A stretch of DNA of 64,000 bases from Apteryx mantelli (lineage: Eukaryota; Chordata; Aves; Apterygiformes; Apterygidae), in contig NC_089979.1 of NCBI RefSeq assembly GCF_036417845.1, positions 23,935,958 through 23,999,957 on the forward strand, written 5' to 3'. Position numbers and translations under genes: made by a program. This document shows, in pieces, positions 60,301 to 64,000 of this stretch (within the stretch, counting starts at the first letter, position 1; every line of letters starts with the position of its first letter). A model generated the notes under the pieces. The model worked only from the letters and a program-made list of their open reading frames with translations, searched no databases and was not told the origin of the DNA.

Positions 60301-63299
60301 GTTAATCTGAGCGAAAGCATCAATAAGATCAGAGGTTTGAAATGCTTGTTTCATTTTTTTTTTTTCCTTCCTCAGATCCTCTCATTGCATTTGTATGACA
60401 GGTGTTCACTTTTCTTCTGCTCCCTACTTCATGTGCACATTGAATTATTGTTATCTGAGCAGTAATTAAACATGCCTAAACTGGTGATAAAGTTATCACA
60501 GGTCAAATAAGTTCTGCCATGCTGAATTGGGCAACTTCTCTGCAGAGAGTTTAGCCTGGCAGAGAACTGCAAAGTTTCACTTACTGTCACTCTTAAATGT
60601 AGCCTCCTGCATGAATAGAAACAACAGACACTCCAAGTTGGGGAATGGAGAAACAATTATAATCCATTTCTTCTAATACATATTTTCTAGGCTCTCATTC
60701 TAAGCATGGCAGTTCCCACAATAATCGGATTCAGCTTGTGGAAAGAGGTAAGAAAAATAGCTTTTTGGGTTATGTTTTGTCTGTAGGCACAAAATGAATC
60801 ATAATGGTGAACAAATATAATGCTAAGGTGAAATAAAAGTTTGTATGCTCTTACAAAATCTCTTTTTTAAACAAAACTATTTAAATTTATCAGTATGAGG
60901 TATTGGACAATTTAATTTGTTTATAAATAATTGCTTATTGTAATTAAATGTTTGAATTTGATAACTGAAGATCGCAATGTGTCCATTTATGCTTTGGATA
61001 TATAAAGTGACTCAACAGAGAAAATATTGCAAAATGAAACCTAGAGTACTAAAAAGTAGGCTGTCCCAATCTTTTTTTCAGTGAGAGACAGTGAGGTTAG
61101 ATGGAAGTAAGATTATGGGAGGCACATAGGCAAATAATCTACTTGAAAAGCTTTCATCAGATTATAATGGAATTAAATTCTTCATGCATAGCACTGTGTA
61201 AAGGTATTTAAATACTACAATACAGAGAAGAAAAGCTACAGATGTTTCCTTACTCAAAATAAATATTTAGTTCTTTACTGCAAGTCACAGACAGATTGGA
61301 GAAAAAAGATGCATTATTTGAAAATTTATTTATTTTTAACTGCTGCAAGTTTAAGTATGGAAAACCTGTAAATCTGCACTATACTGATATAACCTCAAAA
61401 CAGTTAAATAGTTTTTTAAGAATTTAAATAAATTTAAATTTTTAAAAAAGTATTCCAATATCAAAGCCAGTCTTTACTAACAGTATTTTAACAGATTTTG
61501 TAACATCTGTCTTATGATAGAAATGTTGATTACAATATAATCTGACTCTTTACACATTTCTGACAGAGCAATAGATGTTCTCCTGAAAAAAAAGCTACAG
61601 TTGCTCAAAAGACTTATGAAATCTATTGCAATAGAGAAAACTAGTTTAGTTCACCAGGGAATTGTTTTCTAACAAATGCAATGAGAGAGTGTTGACTCTA
61701 GAGGGCTTCATCCATTGCAGATGCAGTTTTTGCTTTCAAGTGATGGTGAACAGTCTGCTTTCTGAGCTCGTAACTCACCCCTGAGCTTGGAAACTATCAT
61801 TAATAGTAATGGCACACTGCAAATGCGTTCAGGGTCTTAATTTGTGGCTATGAAGGGCTAAGTGTATAGCTCAGCATCTCTCTGCTCGGGTGCCTTCTGA
61901 CTCAATCTGGCATAGACCTTGATCTAACTAGGTTTGTTAAGGGCTGTCATTCATAACTGAAGCTGGTTTTCCTTAGGGTGGCAGTAGCTATTCCTCTTTC
62001 TGCCTGTCTTCTGTTCCTGGGACAGGTCAGGTCCATATATAAAAGCTCCTGAATTGCTACAGCTTTCAGTGCTGCATATGAACATATGGCAGCAGTTCTT
62101 GGGCTGCAGACTGCAGTCATTTGACAGCTGAATTGTCCCTGCAGTGGGGGTGGAAACTTGTCAGTTCAAAGCAGGCTCCCATTTCCAGCTGTCTATACAC
62201 TATGGCTCTTCCAAAGTAAGCTATCCCTTTAGTATGGCACAGTGTTAACCTGTAAACTTTATCCTTTTCACAGCTGGCAACCGGTAGCTTTCACTTAGCA
62301 TTTACAAGAGCGTGTACGCACTCCAGCTCGTCTAGGATGGCCAGCTCCTAGCTATGCCTTCTGCAGACGAACAGTCAAAATGACTCTAGGTCTGACAGAA
62401 TTTCCTGTGTTAGTAAAGGACCTGTTGTTTCTTCACCTCCCAAACCTGACAGGTAGGGAAGCCACAGTGCAGGCTTGCAATCTGGCCTACTCTCTAGAAG
62501 TTGGCATTTTGTCTGGGTTCTCAGAATCCCTTCTTTTCCCAAAATCTTTTTCGAGAGTATAAACTCAGATGTCCTACTTTATACAATGTGCTGTGCTTTC
62601 TTACATTGGAAGTGACTGAAGTAAAAGTCAGAGGGAAGCCCAGGGCGGATTACCCACATAATACTCTTCTAGCAAATTTTTTCTCTCCTTTTGTATTTCT
62701 ACATCACCTTTCCACCAAGTTGCAACAGTCCAGGGGACTCCAAATTAATTTCATACTCATTTATTTTAGTGCAATCTCATATTATGACTAATCAGAGCAT
62801 CAATAATCTGATTTTGGAACTAGTCATCCATTCCATGAGAGATTTGTCAGCTTCCTCATTCAGTGTCCTCATTTATATTCATTTGCAGTGATCTGCTGAA
62901 CTATGTTTTTGATGCATTTAACACCTGTTAAAGTCGGCGAATGTTGTTGCCACGTAGGTTTTTGATTGTAAGATTAGAGATGAGAACTTGTTTTTAACAT
63001 TTATTGACTGGGCAGAAAGTCTGCAGGTAACCACTCGAGACCTGCTGTCAGATAAGTAAAAAAAATGTTTCACAAAATATTCAAACAAAAATGCTCCTTA
63101 GGAGAGAACACTCAAATGAATCTCTGTACATTTCTGTTGTGTTATTTAAGGCCTTAATATTATGCGATATCCCATGGATTTTCAATTGTAAGTAACCAGG
63201 TATGTGTGTCCTTCAGTTTTTCCCTAGGATAATGACAGAGCTTTCAGAACTACAAGAATTCTATGATCCTGATACAGTAGAACTCATGACATGGATAAA
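39841..63299 (+). CDS. DPY19L4: DPY19L4, probable C-mannosyltransferase-like protein 4 (16 exons, 3' end missing)
   Basis: DPY19 proteins are multi-pass ER membrane glycosyltransferases of the GT-C fold. Paralogues L1 and L3 transfer mannose from dolichol-phosphate-mannose to tryptophan in WxxW motifs; the activity of L4 is much less certain. The coding exons are 39841-39850, 43626-43733, 44705-44829, 45466-45556, 47505-47626, 48487-48632, 50505-50628, 51206-51340, 52592-52723, 52807-52905, 54183-54256, 56090-56248, 57825-57944, 59115-59235, 60691-60747 and 63217-63299. They join in phase to 568 codons plus 2 nt without a stop. Assignment to L4 rather than L1-L3 rests on L4-type blocks such as [69 protein letters not shown] and [14 protein letters not shown]. 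The start at 39841 has a strong context (G at -3 and +4) and aligns with the short N-terminus known for L4. The last roughly 155 residues lie beyond the window. Confidence 0.96.
40948..40962 (+). repeat. Homopolymer G-run (15 G)
   Basis: An uninterrupted run of 15 G in intron 1. Long G-runs are prone to length error in assemblies and can form quadruplex-like structures. Confidence 0.9.
41281..41525 (-). mobile_element. CR1 LINE remnant, antisense to DPY19L4
   Basis: The phrases 'tgacccttctctgaacg', 'cagctctcctgtatccttct' and 'gccagaactgcaaggtgtt' follow the order seen in the reverse complement of the 3' part of old CR1 elements (ccttctctg...ccagttct...tatccttcttgagatg...ccagaactg). CR1 is the dominant LINE of birds, crocodilians and turtles. 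The copy is strongly diverged and truncated, with no target duplication visible. Confidence 0.65.
43626..43733 (+). CDS. DPY19L4: DPY19L4 exon 2 (residues 4-40)
   Basis: The 108-nt exon has acceptor 'ttcag' and donor GTAAGC. It encodes the hydrophilic cytosolic N-terminus, starting with the conserved LRQRKK and continuing as a lysine- and asparagine-rich tail that diverges from mammals, as expected for this poorly conserved part. It ends in phase 1. Confidence 0.92.
43734..44704 (+). other. DPY19L4 intron 2
   Basis: 971 bp, AT-rich, with acceptor 'cccttttcag'. No feature recognised. Confidence 0.85.
44705..44829 (+). CDS. DPY19L4: DPY19L4 exon 3 (residues 40-81), first membrane segment
   Basis: This exon encodes [20 protein letters not shown] and on to [12 protein letters not shown]. 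The hydrophobic stretch at about residues 49-67 is the first membrane helix and is followed by the start of the first luminal loop. The sequence is nearly the same as known DPY19L4 and quite unlike L3, which decides the paralogue. The donor is GTAAAG and the exon ends in phase 0. Confidence 0.95.
44830..45465 (+). other. DPY19L4 intron 3
   Basis: 636 bp, AT-rich, ending in a long T-run before the acceptor CTAG. An 84-codon open frame (44872-45126) is hydrophobic by T-richness only and shows no family likeness. Confidence 0.85.
45466..45556 (+). CDS. DPY19L4: DPY19L4 exon 4 (residues 82-112), first luminal loop
   Basis: This exon encodes [20 protein letters not shown] and on to KAPSFERG. It corresponds to the first luminal loop of the GT-C fold, where family members keep an acidic residue near the active site. 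Here that residue is Asp92 (codon 45496-45498) within FQGDSAIYY; by family knowledge active paralogues have glutamate in a 'FRTE.GLYYSY' context. The exon ends in phase 1 at donor GTATGA. Confidence 0.95.
45881..45918. repeat. Inverted repeat, potential hairpin
   Basis: TAGGGGTGGGA (45881-45891) is mirrored by TCCCACCCCCTA (45907-45918), allowing an 11-bp stem with one bulged base and a loop of about 15 bases. It sits at the left edge of the GC-richer block in intron 4. Confidence 0.65.
46854..47099. repeat. 82-bp minisatellite, 3 units
   Basis: The phrase AGGTGACACAGGGCCACCA starts at 46854, 46936 and 47018, an exact 82-bp period. Units 2 and 3 are almost identical and unit 1 is more diverged. 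The repeat creates open frames on both strands with repeated peptides (for example on the minus strand across 46625-47137), which are artefacts. It lies about 400 bp before exon 5. Confidence 0.9.
47505..47626 (+). CDS. DPY19L4: DPY19L4 exon 5 (residues 112-152)
   Basis: This exon encodes [20 protein letters not shown] and on to [14 protein letters not shown]. It contains an N-glycosylation sequon at Asn120 (NKT), consistent with a luminal position and shared with known L4 proteins. The exon ends in phase 0 at donor GTATGT. Confidence 0.96.
47627..48486 (+). other. DPY19L4 intron 5
   Basis: 860 bp, with a short (TG)8 run at 47669-47684 and T-rich DNA elsewhere. The acceptor is 'gtaatttcag'. 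Confidence 0.85.
48487..48632 (+). CDS. DPY19L4: DPY19L4 exon 6 (residues 153-201), membrane segments
   Basis: This exon encodes [20 protein letters not shown] followed by [19 protein letters not shown] and [10 protein letters not shown]. The alternating hydrophobic stretches are membrane helices, and the GTWLAG turn is conserved across the family. The exon ends in phase 2 at donor GTAAGA. Confidence 0.96.
48633..50504 (+). other. DPY19L4 intron 6
   Basis: 1872 bp. Mostly AT-rich, with a GC-richer patch at 50070-50300 whose phrase 'tcctacaaatgccacttatg' recalls an old sauropsid repeat. No exon recognised. Confidence 0.8.
50505..50628 (+). CDS. DPY19L4: DPY19L4 exon 7 (residues 201-242)
   Basis: This exon encodes [20 protein letters not shown] and on to [13 protein letters not shown]. 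The block [DT]TTR followed by P.RENWALP is a family hallmark. The last residues, KKNLNCSAE, depart from the usual L4 sequence in this short loop. The exon ends in phase 0 at donor GTAAAA. Confidence 0.95.
50629..51205 (+). other. DPY19L4 intron 7
   Basis: 577 bp. No feature beyond the T-rich acceptor tract before CTAG. Confidence 0.85.
51206..51340 (+). CDS. DPY19L4: DPY19L4 exon 8 (residues 243-287)
   Basis: This exon encodes [20 protein letters not shown] and on to [18 protein letters not shown]. Two membrane stretches flank the conserved W[EQ][YF] turn. The exon is a multiple of three (135 nt), in phase 0 at both ends, so skipping it would keep the frame. Confidence 0.96.
51341..52591 (+). 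other. DPY19L4 intron 8
   Basis: 1251 bp, mixed composition. No repeat or exon recognised. The acceptor is 'ttcctcaacag'. Confidence 0.85.
52592..52723 (+). CDS. DPY19L4: DPY19L4 exon 9 (residues 288-331)
   Basis: This exon encodes [20 protein letters not shown] followed by [19 protein letters not shown] and SKCLQ, two hydrophobic segments nearly the same as known L4. It is 132 nt, in phase 0 at both ends. Confidence 0.96.
52724..52806 (+). other. DPY19L4 intron 9, very short (83 bp)
   Basis: GTAACT donor and TTGCAG acceptor only 83 bp apart, near the lower limit for efficient splicing in vertebrates. Both borders are fixed by protein similarity on each side. Confidence 0.9.
52807..52905 (+). 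CDS. DPY19L4: DPY19L4 exon 10 (residues 332-364)
   Basis: This exon encodes [20 protein letters not shown] and on to [13 protein letters not shown]: a basic cytosolic turn followed by a membrane helix. It is 99 nt, in phase 0 at both ends. Confidence 0.94.
52906..54182 (+). other. DPY19L4 intron 10
   Basis: 1277 bp, AT-rich, with T- and A-runs around 53135-53170. No feature recognised. Confidence 0.85.
54183..54256 (+). CDS. DPY19L4: DPY19L4 exon 11 (residues 365-389)
   Basis: This exon encodes [20 protein letters not shown] and on to LNTTK. It contains the sequon Asn386 (NTT). The PHKEN.H.LKFLEVK block is conserved in L4. It is 74 nt and ends in phase 2 at donor GTAAGT. Confidence 0.95.
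54257..56089 (+). other. DPY19L4 intron 11
   Basis: 1833 bp, with a 17-base T-run at 56017-56033 near the acceptor. No exon or interspersed repeat recognised. Confidence 0.85.
56090..56248 (+). CDS. DPY19L4: DPY19L4 exon 12 (residues 389-442)
   Basis: This exon encodes [20 protein letters not shown] followed by [18 protein letters not shown] and [13 protein letters not shown]. The sequon Asn390 (NFT) and the CQESLQAP block are L4 hallmarks, and a membrane helix follows. It is 159 nt and ends in phase 2 at donor GTAAGT. Confidence 0.96.
56249..57824 (+). other. DPY19L4 intron 12
   Basis: 1576 bp, carrying the compound microsatellite at 57257-57340. A phrase at about 57600-57645 ('gaggttacaatctaaaacaa') resembles a widespread old amniote repeat. 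Confidence 0.8.
57257..57340. repeat. Compound TA/TG microsatellite
   Basis: A (TA)n run (57257-57271), a mixed TGTA/CACA stretch, (GT)8 (57301-57316) and a further TATA/TGTG run. It is likely length-variable. Confidence 0.9.
57825..57944 (+). CDS. DPY19L4: DPY19L4 exon 13 (residues 442-482)
   Basis: This exon encodes [20 protein letters not shown] followed by [16 protein letters not shown] and CLEG. The [10 protein letters not shown] loop followed by YH.IHTILLG is conserved in L4. The exon is 120 nt, starting and ending in phase 2. Confidence 0.96.
57945..59114 (+). other. DPY19L4 intron 13
   Basis: 1170 bp, including a short (TTGG)n repeat at about 58825-58846. The acceptor is 'gtttttcag'. 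Confidence 0.85.
59115..59235 (+). CDS. DPY19L4: DPY19L4 exon 14 (residues 482-522)
   Basis: This exon encodes [20 protein letters not shown] followed by [20 protein letters not shown]. The FG.CSPE.W motif is shared by the whole DPY19 family. It is 121 nt and ends in phase 0 at donor GTGAGT. Confidence 0.96.
59236..60690 (+). other. DPY19L4 intron 14
   Basis: 1455 bp, holding a MIR-like SINE scrap at 59820-60020 and a 12-base T-run near 60354. No exon recognised. Confidence 0.85.
59820..60020 (+). repeat. Degenerate MIR-like SINE
   Basis: The order of phrases 'gagtagccttgggcaaattc', 'aaaatgaggata', 'ttatttacctt' and 'aaaatgctaagtactgtta' parallels the MIR core (gacctTGGGCAAgtt, AAAATGgGGATA, taccTaC, GcgcTtAGtAC). 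The copy is highly diverged and its ends are unclear. Confidence 0.5.
60691..60747 (+). CDS. DPY19L4: DPY19L4 exon 15 (residues 523-541)
   Basis: This 57-nt exon encodes [19 protein letters not shown], the last membrane helix before the C-terminal luminal region. It has acceptor 'ttttctag' and donor GTAAGA and is in phase 0 at both ends. Confidence 0.95.
60748..63216 (+). other. DPY19L4 intron 15
   Basis: 2469 bp. The first part (to about 61680) is AT-rich. 61700-62400 is richer in GC and holds a TATATAAAAG word at about 62036, but no paired LTR termini or downstream polyadenylation signal was found, so it is left unassigned. Confidence 0.8.
63217..63299 (+). CDS. DPY19L4: DPY19L4 exon 16 (residues 542-569), last exon in window
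   Basis: This exon encodes [20 protein letters not shown] followed by VELMTWIK. The [13 protein letters not shown] block opens the C-terminal luminal domain and is among the best conserved parts of the family. It is 83 nt and ends in phase 2 at donor GTAAGT; the next exon is outside the window. Confidence 0.96.
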
Positions 63300-64000
63300 G
63301 TAAGTACAAAGTACTACATTTCTGTGTTACTTCTTTAAGTCAGGGTATTTTTTGTCTCAGCATTTTGTGGAACTACCTCTATTAATCTGAATTTCCCCTT
63401 GTTAAGATATTACGTGATTTAGGGGGAGATGAGAAATGTGTGTTTTAAGTTTGGCAGCACTCCCATGGAATATGACAGGAATTTATCATTGATTACAAGG
63501 GAAGAAGATCCTGAAATATGCAAGCAAGTCATATTTAATGTCATTACCAGATCTAATTTCCAAATGAAGTTGAATATCATAATACTTGGAAACAAAGGTG
63601 AATGTCGTAATACTTAGTTCTTCACATGCTAACATTTCACTAGATTAGAGGATACTTTGGTCATAATGCTGCAGGGGATGGAAACACTGAAGTTTTTCTG
63701 TGCATGGGCTGGACTGCCAGTATCCTGCAAAATGGACCATCTAAATGTAAGGGTTTAGAGACTTCAGTCAAGAAACACAGAGTGTAGCATGTATGAGTGA
63801 AACTTCCCCTTTGACCAGGAGTCTGCAAATGTTCTTACCTGACTGCCTACGCAGGGCATAGCAAACACTGAGCACACAGTCAGGTTATTTTCACAAATAT
63901 ATTCATTTCTCCTCACCAAAAATTTCAGAACTCCATTCTGGCCTCAGTCCATCTAACTTTGATCTACTTCACTAGGGTCTACACTTTTGTGAAGATTAGA
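63300..64000 (+). other. DPY19L4 intron 16 (5' part)
   Basis: Intron sequence up to the window edge. The expected next block (a short R/K-rich turn leading to a VFAGS motif in the family) was not found in it. An open frame at 63429-63617 has no family likeness. Confidence 0.75.

Noticed and set aside
61980..62110. LTR-like promoter word TATATAAAAG in intron 15
   Set aside because: No TG/CA termini with target duplication and no polyadenylation signal were found at suitable distances.
1..64000. tRNA, rRNA, CRISPR, bacterial or viral gene content
   Set aside because: No tRNA-like box sequence, no spaced direct-repeat array and no retroviral gene sequence was recognised; only a solo LTR is present.

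Overview
The window is vertebrate nuclear DNA, most likely from a bird or another archosaur/sauropsid. The evidence is a spliced vertebrate gene with GT-AG introns and compact introns, a CR1-type LINE remnant, sparse interspersed repeats, and strong CpG islands set in otherwise CpG-poor DNA. The species cannot be determined from the sequence.

One protein-coding gene is secure: DPY19L4 on the + strand, a member of the DPY19 family of multi-pass ER membrane glycosyltransferase-like proteins. Sixteen coding exons lie between 39841 and 63299. All have AG/GT borders and consistent phase, and they join into a 568-codon reading frame plus 2 nt. The gene runs off the right edge, so the last roughly 155 residues and the 3'UTR are missing. 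Its start lies in a strong CpG island (about 39270-40260) that should be the promoter. Introns are AT-rich and carry simple repeats, a CR1 remnant (intron 1), an 82-bp minisatellite with a small hairpin (intron 4), and a compound TA/TG microsatellite (intron 12).

The left 39 kb (1-39270) has no coding gene that I can support. It holds a well-delimited solo LTR (6113-6734, minus orientation) with TG...CA ends and a 5-bp target duplication, old amniote repeat scraps, a 17-bp tandem repeat (about 15231-15281), a cluster of orphan CpG-rich blocks between about 20.5 and 26.5 kb, and an AT-rich block (about 36.2-38.3 kb). In mammals ESRP1 lies just upstream of DPY19L4 in the same orientation. I recognised no ESRP1 exon here, so the interval is either longer than in human or rearranged.

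I found no multi-gene system. The most informative oddities are the tandemly multiplied U3 end of the LTR, the orphan CpG-island cluster, an in-frame upstream ATG that would lengthen the DPY19L4 N-terminus, and the aspartate that replaces the glutamate of active DPY19 paralogues in the first luminal loop.
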